DNA of 64,000 nt from the NCBI GenBank assembly GCA_001897435.1, contig MKSV01000007.1, positions 124,001-188,000 of the forward strand. Direction: 5' to 3'. A model generated the notes under the pieces. That model was given only the letters and a program-made list of their open reading frames with translations, was not told where the DNA came from and did not search any database. The translations under genes were made by a program, and so were the position numbers. The stretch comes from Acidobacteriales bacterium 59-55 (GTDB lineage: Bacteria > Acidobacteriota > Terriglobia > Terriglobales > Acidobacteriaceae). Below, piece after piece: positions 35,965 through 45,326 of the stretch; the stretch's first letter is position 1; the number at the start of each line of letters is the position of its first letter.

Positions 35965-38900
35965 ATGAAGACAATTTCTGCCTGTGTAGTGGTGCTTGCG
36001 GGAACCCTGGCCGTGGCATGCGGATCCGTTGCGGCTCAAGTGAAGGTGTGGCAGGGCAGCATGACCTTGCCGACCTACGAAGAGGGACAGCCTGATCCCA
36101 ACCCGCCCTTCGATACGTATGCGACCAACCAGTTCAATTATCCCTACACAATTAGAAAAAATCTGACCGGCCAGAAGAAGGAGCACACCTGGCGCGCGGT
36201 GTTTCTTGAGAACAAGTACCTGAAGTGCTCTGTGCTGCCCGATATCGGAGGCCATCTCTATACCTGTATCGATAAGATCAGTGGCCAGCCGATGTTCTAT
36301 GCGAACCCTTCGATCAAGAAAGCGCAGATCGGTTATCGCGGAGCCTGGGCGGCGTTCGGTATCGAGTACAACTTCCCGGTCTCGCACAACTGGGTATCGA
36401 TGTCGCCGGTCGATTTTTCCTTTGCCACGCATCCGGATGGCAGCGCGTCGGTCACGGTGGGAAATATCGACCGCGTGTACGGGATGCAATGGGGCGTCGA
36501 GGTCATTCTCCGTCCAGACTCGACGCTGCTGGAAGAGCGGGTTACGCTCTATAACCGCAGTGACGTGCGCCATCGCTACTATTGGTGGAACAACGCCGGC
36601 ATCCGCGTCTGGGACGACTCGCATATCGAGTACCCCATGAAATTCACGGCCTCACACGGCTTCACGGAGGTCACTCACTGGCCGGTCGACGCGGATGGGA
36701 AGGATCTGAGCATCATCAAGAATCAGACCGATGGCCCTGTGTCGCTCTTTATTCATGGAAGCCATGAGCCCTTCATGGGCATCTGGCACCCGAAGACTCA
36801 GACAGGCATCGTTCATTACGCCGAATACAGCAAGTTGCCGGCAAAGAAGATCTGGTCGTGGGGAACGGACGCCGCCGGTCTGGGCTGGAGGAAGGCTCTC
36901 TCCGACAACGACAGCGCCTATGTCGAGGTGCAGGCCGGACTCTTTCGCAATCAGGAGACCTATGCGTTTCTCAATCCCGGTCAAGTGATTCGTTTTAACG
37001 AGTACTGGATGCCTGTGCGCGGCACGGGCGGCATCTCGCGCGCGAACAAAATCGGTGTCGTCTTTATCAAGGCGCATGGTTCGGAAGCTTCTGCGGCATT
37101 GAATGTCAATGAGGATATTCCTGGAGCACAGATTCGTTTGAGCCAGGATGGGCAGACTCTCTGGAGCGGAACTGCGGATCTGGCTCCGGAGAAGATGTGG
37201 TCGCATTCGGTGACGGTGAAGGATCAGTCCGCGAAGGTTACTTTTGAGTTGAAAGATCGTAATGGAAAGATGCTGCTGAAGCAGACCGACGGCCAATATG
37301 ATTGGGATCCGGACTCGACGATTAAAGTTGGTCCTCAGCACATCTACCGCACTCCCGATCCGGCGGACAGAACGGAAGACGACTGGATCAAGCTTGGCAC
37401 GGACCAGGAATTGAACGGCAAGACTGTGCTTGCGCTGGCGACCTATAAGGAAGCACTGGGGAAATATCCGGGCAGCCTCACCTTGCAGACCGCCGAGGGA
37501 AGGCTGGCAGCGTCGTTGCAGCACTATGCCGAAGCAAAGAAATTGCTGAAGGCAGTGCAGAAACAGGACACGCCCGACGCCGAGGTTGCCTACTATCTCG
37601 GCATCGCCGAAGATGGCCTGGGACAGGAACGCGAGGCTCAGACCGACTATGAAGTGGCGTATCGCCAGACTGAGTTTCGCTCCCGCGCTGCTGCAAGGAT
37701 TGGAGCGTTGCTGGCCCGGCAAGGAAATCTGCACAAGGCACAGTCGTTTCTGAAGGACGCTGTGGAAGCGGCTCCGCTCGATATCCGCGTCAAGGAGCAA
37801 CTGGAGGCTGTCACGCGAGCAAGCGGCGATACTGCCGAGGCAGACCGGCTGGCGCATCTCGATCTGGCAACGAATCCGATGAGCGACTTTCTCAAAGAGG
37901 AGACCGGCGCGCCGGATCTGCCTCACCTGGCGGCCGATCCCTATCGGGTTCTGCGAGTGGCCACCGAGTATATGAACCTTGGACTCTACCGGAACGCTCT
38001 GACGGTGCTGGCACGAGATTACCCCGAGGTTCCTACGGATCGCAGCGAGCCGGGGTCAGTGCTGCCGCAGCGGCATCCGCTGGTTCTTTATTACGTCGCT
38101 TACTGCAAGGCAAAGCTGGGCAAGGGCGCGAGTGCGGACTGGAAGGCAGGAGAGCGGCTTTCAACGAGCCTGGTCTTTCCATCGTCGGCGATGGACCGGA
38201 CTGTGCTTGAGGCGGCGCTTGCTGCCAACAAAGATGATGCGACCGCGCATTACCTTCTGGGGACGCTGCTCTTCTCGAAGGCGCAGTATGACGAGGGCAT
38301 CGCGCATTGGACGGAGACAAAGCGCCTGACGCCGAAGATTCCTGTGCTCGACGCCGATCTGGGGAAGGCGTGGCTTCACCTCAAAAATGATCCGCAGCGT
38401 GCGCTTGCGGCGTTTCATGACGGCACGGAGAACGATCCGTCAAATGCAGAAATCTATGTAGGCCTGGATGCGGCGATGAGCCTCGAAGGCGTTCCAGCGA
38501 AAGAACGGGCTGCCGCGCTTGGGCGTTATCCATCGGTTCAGAGCGATGCTGCGGCACCGGCCGCCATGCCGGCGAACCTGGTTTATCAGCTTGCCCTGAC
38601 GCGAGCGGAAGCAGGGGAGTTCGACCAGGCGCTGGCGCTCTTCAAAGACCGCTTTTTCCCCAGCGAGGAAAGCGGAGTCAGCGCGACTCAGGTTGTCTTC
38701 GAGATCAAACTGATGCAGGCTGAAGCTCAGGCCCGCGCTGGAAGGTGCGCCGATGCGTTGGCGTTTCTTGCAGCAGAACATCCCGGCCTCAACGTGAATG
38801 GAGCAGTCGCGGGAGCCTATGTGAGAATGGCTGCCGTCGCCAAGGCCTGCAAGCAGCCTGAGCAATCCGAGCAATTACTTCGGAAAGCCGCAGCGAGCAA

Positions 38901-39183
38901 GAGCGGGGCAGATTCCGCGTGGGCAGCCAGGGCGGAGGAGTTGCTGGGCTCCTATGATGCCGCAGAACAGCAGAAGAAGCTCGAAGCATCACTGGCAAAT
39001 GCGCAGCGTCAAACGAATACCAGCTCCTATACAGGTTGGTGGTGGTACAACATCGGTACGATGCAAGGTGCTCTCCATCACCAGGAGCAGGCGAAAGAGG
39101 CATTCCGTAAGGCATTCCTGCTTCCCGACAGCCTGATGTCTCACCATCTGGCCCGTGCCGCGATGGAAGAATCCATCCACTAA
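35965..39183 (+). CDS. Secreted DUF5107 protein with TPR repeats
   Basis: A 1072-residue exported protein (signal MKTISACVVVLAGTLAVACG). The first 400 residues match the DUF5107 pattern: a galactose-mutarotase-like beta sandwich with FLENKYLKCSVLPDIGGHLY, VEVILRPDSTLLEERVTLYN and RYYWWNNAGIRVW. The remaining 600 residues are helical with several TPR-like units (for example EVAYYLGIAEDGLGQEREAQ). DUF5107 proteins are common in sugar-utilisation loci and may bind or epimerise carbohydrates. A long hairpin follows the stop. GAGGT precedes the ATG. Confidence 0.85.
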   Translation: MKTISACVVVLAGTLAVACGSVAAQVKVWQGSMTLPTYEEGQPDPNPPFDTYATNQFNYPYTIRKNLTGQKKEHTWRAVFLENKYLKCSVLPDIGGHLYTCIDKISGQPMFYANPSIKKAQIGYRGAWAAFGIEYNFPVSHNWVSMSPVDFSFATHPDGSASVTVGNIDRVYGMQWGVEVILRPDSTLLEERVTLYNRSDVRHRYYWWNNAGIRVWDDSHIEYPMKFTASHGFTEVTHWPVDADGKDLSIIKNQTDGPVSLFIHGSHEPFMGIWHPKTQTGIVHYAEYSKLPAKKIWSWGTDAAGLGWRKALSDNDSAYVEVQAGLFRNQETYAFLNPGQVIRFNEYWMPVRGTGGISRANKIGVVFIKAHGSEASAALNVNEDIPGAQIRLSQDGQTLWSGTADLAPEKMWSHSVTVKDQSAKVTFELKDRNGKMLLKQTDGQYDWDPDSTIKVGPQHIYRTPDPADRTEDDWIKLGTDQELNGKTVLALATYKEALGKYPGSLTLQTAEGRLAASLQHYAEAKKLLKAVQKQDTPDAEVAYYLGIAEDGLGQEREAQTDYEVAYRQTEFRSRAAARIGALLARQGNLHKAQSFLKDAVEAAPLDIRVKEQLEAVTRASGDTAEADRLAHLDLATNPMSDFLKEETGAPDLPHLAADPYRVLRVATEYMNLGLYRNALTVLARDYPEVPTDRSEPGSVLPQRHPLVLYYVAYCKAKLGKGASADWKAGERLSTSLVFPSSAMDRTVLEAALAANKDDATAHYLLGTLLFSKAQYDEGIAHWTETKRLTPKIPVLDADLGKAWLHLKNDPQRALAAFHDGTENDPSNAEIYVGLDAAMSLEGVPAKERAAALGRYPSVQSDAAAPAAMPANLVYQLALTRAEAGEFDQALALFKDRFFPSEESGVSATQVVFEIKLMQAEAQARAGRCADALAFLAAEHPGLNVNGAVAGAYVRMAAVAKACKQPEQSEQLLRKAAASKSGADSAWAARAEELLGSYDAAEQQKKLEASLANAQRQTNTSSYTGWWWYNIGTMQGALHHQEQAKEAFRKAFLLPDSLMSHHLARAAMEESIH

Positions 39184-39190
39184 AAGTAGA

Positions 39191-39227
39191 AGCGGTTCCT
39201 TCAGAGATATCTTCTGAAGGGGCCGCT
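39191..39227. terminator. Bidirectional hairpin between convergent genes
   Basis: AGCGGTTCCTTCAGA and TCTGAAGGGGCCGCT form a 15-pair stem with two G-T wobbles and a seven-base loop, between the DUF5107 gene and the heparinase-like gene. No clear T-run follows on either side. Confidence 0.6.
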
Positions 39228-39274
39228 ACATAATCTGCCAGGAAGATCCATGGCTGCACCTGACCGTGTAGAGG

Positions 39275-41695
39275 TCAGACAGTATGGACTCGCATACGGC
39301 TTGCGGCGGGAAAAGTGGTAGCGCCGGATTGAATTTGAACGACGCCGTGGGTGTTGGCGCGAATTTGTCGCGAGAGAATGGGAACGCCGGGCGCGACGGC
39401 ATCGCCGGTTGCAAGATTACTGCCGGCGAGCTCAAGGTCGTAGATGCGATCCGGCTCCAGACCTCCGAGCCAAAGCGTATGGCAGGGAAACGCGGGCAGC
39501 GTTGCCTCCACGTAATCGAGTTGAGCATCCTGCGCCGGGAACAATGCGGCAACGCCGGCTTCTCCGGTGATGGCACACCCGGCTCCGGCAATGCCGTCGC
39601 CGCGAAGCAACTCGACGCGCAGCCGTCCGGTCTTTCCGCGATCGCCGATCTCGAACACATGCAGAAAGTGATCTTCCAATTGCGGCTGAGCTGGCGATAC
39701 CTCAATCCGCCATGCTCCGGGAACCACGTTGCGGCGATTGGATCGCTCGATTCTATTGGTCTCGTTGCCCCAGAATGCCTTCCACATCGCCAGCTCTTCA
39801 GGATCGGTCGGAAGCGGTCCGCCCTCCGCAGGTTCAAGCGGCCAGTTGCGGCCGGTTCCCCAGGCTCCACCCTTGGCATCGCCCGGCGTCCAGAACTCGT
39901 GCCCTGCGCCGCCGCGCCGTGCCGTGACATGCTTTGCGGGAAGCAGCGTGTGAACCAGAATCTCTCCCTCGCCCTCTTGCAGCCGAAACTGGCCGGCATT
40001 GCCGAAGCTCTCTTCGCCGTTCGCGGACGGCGTTCCCTTTCCCTCGACCCATGGCATGTTTACGCCGTGTAGCAGCCAGGTCTTGCGGAACGCTGGGTCC
40101 GTGCTGACGACGCGGTCGAAGACCAGCAGCGCATCCATGCCGGGAAGGTAGAGCAACTGTCGCGTAAAGCAACGGAGCTTATGCGGCGAGTAAGCGTGAG
40201 TCGCATCGCCCAGAGCGTAGTGATATCCACCTCGGCCATCGGGGGAGTCCACATTGTCGACGATCTTCAGATGACCGATATCCCAGATGTCGCGCGTCTT
40301 CTCCCAATCCTCCAGGCTGCGGACGGAGTTCCAGAAGCGTGAAGAGTCCATGCGCTGGCCGCCGTCGTTGGCCGCCTGTACAACGTTCTCTGACCAGAAG
40401 AAGTGTTCTTTCGGATCGTAGATGAGCATGGTGTTGTGCGCAATCGTGCGCCGATAGTAGTTCAGGTAGTGTGGGCTCTCGGACTCGGTGTAATCCGCTC
40501 CGCTGTCGATGGCAAGATAGCCGCGGTGGAAGATGGTGAAGTGATTGCGATCCAGATGCTGATGCTTGGCTAGATAAGGTCCGCAGTCGAACTCGATGCG
40601 CGTTGCATTCGCGTTCCACTCTTTGCGGAAGACCACCTGATCGACGCCGGGGAAATAGTGGTATCGCGGAAGCTCCGCCGGCTGTGTCACAGAGGGGTTG
40701 CGCGGCATGACATCGAGATCGTTCCAGAGAAAATCGAGGACGGGCAAGGCCCACTTCTTTACCGCGAAGCCGCTATCTCGGAGCAGCCACGCAGCATACG
40801 GATTCTTGAAGCGATTGACAGCGTATCCCAGCACCGCGGTGTCGCGATCGTCGAGGATCGGGTACTCATTATCTCCCTCGCGCGAAGGCGTTCCATCCGG
40901 CAGCAATTTGTAGAGGTAGGTATCGGAAAAGCTCCGGTAAACCCCAAAGCGCAGCGCGGGATCGACGCCGGTAGTAGTGCGTTGCAACTCGGCGAGCATG
41001 GCCATGGGGACGTATGAGATCCGCATGTAGTCCATCGACTCGTGGTAGCTGCCCTTGGGCGAGACCAGATTCGATACCTGAAGAATATTCTGAAAGGCGC
41101 GAGCCGACTTGTCCCTTAGATCTTCGACGCGTGCGTCGTGCGGTCGGCGTTTGGCGACAGCGCATATCGCGAACGTTGTCAGGCCGAGAAAGCGTGTCGT
41201 GTAGTTGTGGTACGACGCCTGTTCGGGGTGTTGCAGGTCGGGCGTTGCGGCTGTGGCGATAGCGCCGTCGAGTAGCTGCTGCGCCACGCGATCTTTCAAC
41301 GCTGCGTCGAAGTCCGGATGCTCATACAGCCAGTCAAAGGTGAGGGCCCAGTTGGCAAATGTCAACCACGCATGCGAGCCGGGCTTCGGCGGCGCTGTGC
41401 GGCGCATCTCGGCAAGCGATTTTTGCGCGAACGCATTCTGTCCCGTCACCAGCCAGGAGATTGCGTTTCCTGCGATATCGTCGGAAGGCCGCCGCCCCGC
41501 TGCGTAACGCATGCGTAGAATATCGAGTCCGCAGAACGGATCGTTGGCAGCCAGTAGCATGGACGGCCCGCTCTTAGCCTGGGCGAAGGAGTTGCGCGAG
41601 AAGGCAAAGGCAGCCGTTGCCGCAAGCATCTGAGAAAACTGGCGGCGTGAGAACTGAGGCTGTGAAATCGGCGAATTGGACGAGGGGATGTTCAT
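39275..41695 (-). CDS. Tat-exported heparinase II/III-like polysaccharide lyase
   Basis: An 806-residue protein with a twin-arginine signal (FSRRQFSQMLAATAAFAF). An alpha/alpha toroid of about 330 residues (WALTFDWLYEHPDF, ASYHNYTTRFLGL) is followed by a beta-sandwich with HLDRNHFTIFHRGYLAIDSGADY and HNTMLIYDPKEHFFWSE, the heparinase II/III landmarks. Relatives cleave uronic-acid polymers (heparin, alginate, ulvan-like) by beta-elimination. Substrate unknown. Its start overlaps the stop of the symporter gene (ATGA), so the lyase and importer are translated together. Confidence 0.85.
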   Translation of the reverse strand: MNIPSSNSPISQPQFSRRQFSQMLAATAAFAFSRNSFAQAKSGPSMLLAANDPFCGLDILRMRYAAGRRPSDDIAGNAISWLVTGQNAFAQKSLAEMRRTAPPKPGSHAWLTFANWALTFDWLYEHPDFDAALKDRVAQQLLDGAIATAATPDLQHPEQASYHNYTTRFLGLTTFAICAVAKRRPHDARVEDLRDKSARAFQNILQVSNLVSPKGSYHESMDYMRISYVPMAMLAELQRTTTGVDPALRFGVYRSFSDTYLYKLLPDGTPSREGDNEYPILDDRDTAVLGYAVNRFKNPYAAWLLRDSGFAVKKWALPVLDFLWNDLDVMPRNPSVTQPAELPRYHYFPGVDQVVFRKEWNANATRIEFDCGPYLAKHQHLDRNHFTIFHRGYLAIDSGADYTESESPHYLNYYRRTIAHNTMLIYDPKEHFFWSENVVQAANDGGQRMDSSRFWNSVRSLEDWEKTRDIWDIGHLKIVDNVDSPDGRGGYHYALGDATHAYSPHKLRCFTRQLLYLPGMDALLVFDRVVSTDPAFRKTWLLHGVNMPWVEGKGTPSANGEESFGNAGQFRLQEGEGEILVHTLLPAKHVTARRGGAGHEFWTPGDAKGGAWGTGRNWPLEPAEGGPLPTDPEELAMWKAFWGNETNRIERSNRRNVVPGAWRIEVSPAQPQLEDHFLHVFEIGDRGKTGRLRVELLRGDGIAGAGCAITGEAGVAALFPAQDAQLDYVEATLPAFPCHTLWLGGLEPDRIYDLELAGSNLATGDAVAPGVPILSRQIRANTHGVVQIQSGATTFPAASRMRVHTV

Positions 41696-43395
41696 AATTT
41701 CGAGTCAACCAATGGCGCGGTATCGCGCGCAGATCGTCCGCCACCCGGCACAAACCAGAGCGATATGGCTACGGCCAGGGTGATGGCGCTGAAGGAAAGA
41801 ATCGTCGCGCGCGCGCCCGGAGGGTTGGGTATCAAAAGGAGCAGCGATGCGAGACCAATGCCCGCTACGGCGCGGCTGAGAAAACGGAAGACCGGGCGGC
41901 TGAAGTCCCGGACATCACGAATCTCAGCAGGATCGATGGGAGTGTCGAGCTTCTTGAAGAGACGAGCGCGACCCGGCGACTCCTCACCGTCAAACAGCAT
42001 GCTCAGAAAGAAGACTGCGAAGGCCGAAGGCACAACGAAGGCGATCTGCTCGATGAATGTCCATTTAAACACAAACTCACCGAGCATCCCCATGCCAAGC
42101 CCGGTAACGAAGGTCAGCATCCCGGACCACCAGGGAGCGCGCCGGAAGACGAGTCCCAGCAAAGCTGGCGGCCCATAGGAGATAGAGATCAAAGTATTGA
42201 AAACCATCATGACCTCGAAGATGCTTTCGCCGCGAGAGGCCATCATGACGGCCAGAATCGTGGTGACCCCGCCTACCAGCAGCGTCATGATGGCGCCGAC
42301 GATCAGCAACTCGCGCTCGCCTGCACGTGGACGGAAGAGCGTTTGATAGATGTCCTTCGACAGAATCGCGGACTTTACGTTGAAGTTCGCTGACAGGTTT
42401 GCCATCGTCGCGCTGAACATCGCGGCCAGCATGATGCCGATCAGTCCATGCGGAAGGAAGGTAAGACTGGCGGCAACGTAGGACGCTTCATTTGGATTGG
42501 CGAGATGCGGCCAGATGGCGTGCAGATTGGGGTAGAGAACACGCATGACCATCGGAGGAATAAACCAGAGGAACGCTCCAAGGAAGAAGAGTCCGGTGCA
42601 TAGCAACGCCGCGCGCTTGGCGGCGCGCTCGTTCTCGACGCTGAAGTATCGCTGCGCCATGGCGCCGGTGTTGTAGCCGAACGATACCATCACAGTCCAG
42701 CAGACAAGATAGATCCATCCAAATTCACCGTGAAGATGAATTGTCTTCATTGCCGGTGGCAAAGCATGGACAAGGCCGGAGATGCCGCCGACCTGCATCA
42801 GGGAAGCCGCCGCCAGGACGATGCAGAACGGCAGCAGGATGGATGCCTGGAGAAAGTCCGCGACGACGACCGCCCATAGCCCGCCAAGAACGCTGTACGA
42901 GAGAATGATGGCCCCGGTAATGAGGATAGTAGCCGCGATGGAGAACTGGCATGCTGTTGAGACAAACAGGCTGAGCCCATAAAGCATGGTGGCGCTGGTA
43001 AAAAGCTGGAAGACGATGGTCGCCCACGAGAAGGTCTGGTGTGTCGCCGGACCGAAGCGGTCCGAGAGATACTCCATCACGGTGGTGATGCGCGTGCGCC
43101 GCCAGCGCGAGGCAAAGATGTAGTAGCCGAGCAGAAAGCTCAATCCATTCCCGACATAGAGGCCGATGACCGCGATCCCCGAACTGTAGGCGACGCCCGC
43201 GCCTCCGGTAAAGGTCCACGCGCTGAAGCCGGACATGAAGGAGCTCAGCCCCGCGACCAGCCATGGAATTCGGCTTCCTCCGCGAAAGTACTCGGATGCC
43301 GTGCTGTTGAAGCGCATGACATAGAGCCCGACACCAATCATCAAGAGGATGTAGCAGAGAATAACCGCATAGTCGGTGATGTTGGCTACAGGCAT
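41692..43395 (-). CDS. Sodium:solute symporter (SSS family)
   Basis: A 567-residue inner-membrane carrier with about 13 hydrophobic helices. RGGSRIPWLVAGLSSFMSGFSAWTF at the first helices, FGYNTGAMAQRYFSVENERAAK and the Ala/Ser-rich FSATMANLSANFNVKS are typical of SSS transporters that import sugars, sialic acids or carboxylates with sodium. It is the first gene of a two-gene unit with a uronate-type lyase, suggesting it imports lyase products. Its promoter faces the six-gene catabolic operon. A weak AAGG precedes the ATG. Confidence 0.9.
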   Translation of the reverse strand: MPVANITDYAVILCYILLMIGVGLYVMRFNSTASEYFRGGSRIPWLVAGLSSFMSGFSAWTFTGGAGVAYSSGIAVIGLYVGNGLSFLLGYYIFASRWRRTRITTVMEYLSDRFGPATHQTFSWATIVFQLFTSATMLYGLSLFVSTACQFSIAATILITGAIILSYSVLGGLWAVVVADFLQASILLPFCIVLAAASLMQVGGISGLVHALPPAMKTIHLHGEFGWIYLVCWTVMVSFGYNTGAMAQRYFSVENERAAKRAALLCTGLFFLGAFLWFIPPMVMRVLYPNLHAIWPHLANPNEASYVAASLTFLPHGLIGIMLAAMFSATMANLSANFNVKSAILSKDIYQTLFRPRAGERELLIVGAIMTLLVGGVTTILAVMMASRGESIFEVMMVFNTLISISYGPPALLGLVFRRAPWWSGMLTFVTGLGMGMLGEFVFKWTFIEQIAFVVPSAFAVFFLSMLFDGEESPGRARLFKKLDTPIDPAEIRDVRDFSRPVFRFLSRAVAGIGLASLLLLIPNPPGARATILSFSAITLAVAISLWFVPGGGRSARDTAPLVDSKL

Positions 43396-43399
43396 GACC

Positions 43400-43462
43400 T
43401 TTACTTTCGTTTACTAGCTTATGCGGTGTCAAGTAATACTTTCGGAAGTAAAACGAAAGACA
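43400..43462. promoter_or_regulatory. Inverted CTTTCGTTT sites in the divergent promoter
   Basis: ACTTTCGTTTAC (43403-43414) is repeated in inverted orientation as GTAAAACGAAAG (43448-43459), and TACTTTCGGAAGTA (43437-43450) is a near-palindrome between them. The pair lies between the symporter start and the dehydrogenase start, so one regulator could control both units. CTTTCGTTT is the core of many DeoR-family operators; a DeoR gene lies at 50.9 kb. Confidence 0.6.
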
Positions 43463-43497
43463 ATGACTCTCGCTTCGTGCTATCCTCAGCAGGATTT

Positions 43498-44508
43498 ATG
43501 ACGAAGCCGATCATTGCCGTTCTAGCTGGAGAAGAACTCTTTGCGTCGTTTTTTGACCACCGTCGAAGAGCGCGCTTAAGTAGAATTTCGCGATGGGCCC
43601 TGTCTCCAATCCACGCCTATGACGCCGGGGCAATCTCCAGCCTTGCTGGGGCAGACGCATTGATCACGACGTGGGACAGCCCCTATCTCTCTACAGAGAC
43701 GATGAAGCAACTAGGGTCCGTGCAGATCATTGCCCATTGCGGTGGCGAGGTGAAAAAGCGGTTCGACAGACCGTTGTTTCGCAAGCTGGTCATCGTAAAT
43801 ACGCCGGAGCCGATGGCGAAGCCAACGGCGGAGATGGGTGCGGCCTTTCTTCTCTACGCCGCCCGGAATATCGATCACTACCGCGCTGCGCTGCGTAAAA
43901 GATCGAATCAAATCTATAAGGATGTACACCTCACTGGTGGAGGAACGGAGTCTCTGCTCGGGCGAGAAGTGGGCATGATCGGCTTTGGCCGCATCGGGCG
44001 CACCCTGGTCGAGATGCTGCGCGGCTTCGACGTCCGGTGGCGGGTCTATGATCCGTTTGCGCTCAGAGAGCTTGCGGCTGGGCTGCCTGTAAAGTTCGAT
44101 TCGCTCAACTCTGTATTGAAGCGAAGTTCGCTATTGATGGTGACTGCGGCAGCCACGGAAAAGACGAGGAACCTGCTGAATCGCGAACGCCTGGGGCTGC
44201 TGCCGAACGGGGCAACCGTCATCAATATCGCACGGGGCAGTCTGATCGATCTCGCTGCCTTGACTCAGGAGGTAAAGAGCGGGCGTCTGCGTTGTGCGCT
44301 GGACGTGACCGATCCGGAGGAACCGCTGCCGGTCGGGCACCCCTTGCGAACGCTTCCTGGAGCAATCGTGACGCCGCATCTGGGTGGCGGCGGACAGCGT
44401 ACCCGTGGGGAGATGGCCGATGCTGCTATGGATGAACTGTGCCGCTTCTTCAGTGGCAAACCAGTCGAACACCGCGTCACCACAAGCATGTTGAGCCGGA
44501 TGACATGA
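43498..44508 (+). CDS. D-2-hydroxyacid dehydrogenase (phosphoglycerate-dehydrogenase-like)
   Basis: A 336-residue NAD-dependent dehydrogenase. The nucleotide-binding motif is VGMIGFGRIGRTLVEML, the catalytic Arg is in NIARGSLIDL, the Glu in DVTDPEEPLP and the His in TPHLGGGGQ. This is the usual Arg-Glu-His set of the D-isomer-specific family, which reduces 2-keto acids or oxidises D-2-hydroxy acids. It is the first gene of a six-gene run; its stop overlaps the next start (ATGATG). The long upstream open frame overlaps the symporter in antisense and is not coding. Confidence 0.88.
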   Translation: MTKPIIAVLAGEELFASFFDHRRRARLSRISRWALSPIHAYDAGAISSLAGADALITTWDSPYLSTETMKQLGSVQIIAHCGGEVKKRFDRPLFRKLVIVNTPEPMAKPTAEMGAAFLLYAARNIDHYRAALRKRSNQIYKDVHLTGGGTESLLGREVGMIGFGRIGRTLVEMLRGFDVRWRVYDPFALRELAAGLPVKFDSLNSVLKRSSLLMVTAAATEKTRNLLNRERLGLLPNGATVINIARGSLIDLAALTQEVKSGRLRCALDVTDPEEPLPVGHPLRTLPGAIVTPHLGGGGQRTRGEMADAAMDELCRFFSGKPVEHRVTTSMLSRMT

Positions 44509-45326
44509 TGAAGACAAGTTTTTCGACGCTCGCCTGCCCGGATTGGAATTTGTCCGAGGTGCTTGCTGCAGCAGAGAAATACGGCTACGACGGCGTAGAG
44601 TTACGCGTCATCTCTCGCGAGCTTGATCTTTGGAAGCTGCCGGAGTTCCATGGATCCGCGCTTGCGGCCACTCGCGCAGCGGTTGAAGATCATGGCCTTG
44701 TCGTCGCGGGCCTCGGCAGCAGTGCCTGCTTTCACTCTCCCGACGCACAGGAGCGGGAACGCAATCTGGACTCCGCGCTGCGTATGGCCGAGGTCGCAGC
44801 GGGGCTTGGTGCCCCGGCTATTCGCGTCTTCGGCGATCGAATTCAGACAGGTTGCACGCGCGAGCAAACGACTTCATGGATTGCGGAGTCGCTCACGCAG
44901 CTGGCAGGTCGGCTGAAACCCGATGGAGTTCAGGTCTGGCTGGAGACGCACGGCGATTTTGCGTCCGCGGCGGACGTGAGCGAAATTTTTGCACAACTTA
45001 ACAGCGCAGAAGTTGGGATCATCTGGGATCCTGCCAATGCGTTCGAGCAGAACGGCGAAGCGCCGCTCATTCTGCCGCCGATGGCAACTCGTATCCGGCA
45101 TGTTCATTTGAAGGACTTGACGCGAGACGTGCAAGGCCTGTCTCACTACACACCCACCGGTGAAGGTGACTTTCCATTCGACACTATATTCACTTTGCTC
45201 GCCGGGATAGATTTCGACGCCTTCGTTTCCTTCGAGTGGGAGAAGCTCTGGCATCCTGAACTTGCTGGCCCCGAGGTAGCTCTTCCCCACTTCCTCCATT
45301 GGTGGAAGAGCAGGGAGGTAGCTTAG
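44505..45326 (+). CDS. Xylose-isomerase-like TIM-barrel sugar isomerase/epimerase
   Basis: A 273-residue AP-endonuclease-2/xylose-isomerase-like barrel. The start STLACPDWNLSEVLAAAEKYGYDGVELR is typical. Metal ligands are probably in WLETHGDF, IIWDPANAFE, IRHVHLKDL and FVSFEWEKLW (Glu, Asp, His, Glu). Such enzymes interconvert sugars, keto-sugars or inositol derivatives. It overlaps the dehydrogenase stop by four bases and the following GNAT start by one base, so it is tightly coupled. Substrate unknown. Confidence 0.85.
   Translation: MMKTSFSTLACPDWNLSEVLAAAEKYGYDGVELRVISRELDLWKLPEFHGSALAATRAAVEDHGLVVAGLGSSACFHSPDAQERERNLDSALRMAEVAAGLGAPAIRVFGDRIQTGCTREQTTSWIAESLTQLAGRLKPDGVQVWLETHGDFASAADVSEIFAQLNSAEVGIIWDPANAFEQNGEAPLILPPMATRIRHVHLKDLTRDVQGLSHYTPTGEGDFPFDTIFTLLAGIDFDAFVSFEWEKLWHPELAGPEVALPHFLHWWKSREVA

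Noticed and set aside
43039..43497. Upstream extension of the hydroxyacid dehydrogenase gene
   Set aside because: It is antisense to the symporter and has no dehydrogenase character; the fold begins at TKPIIAVLAG.
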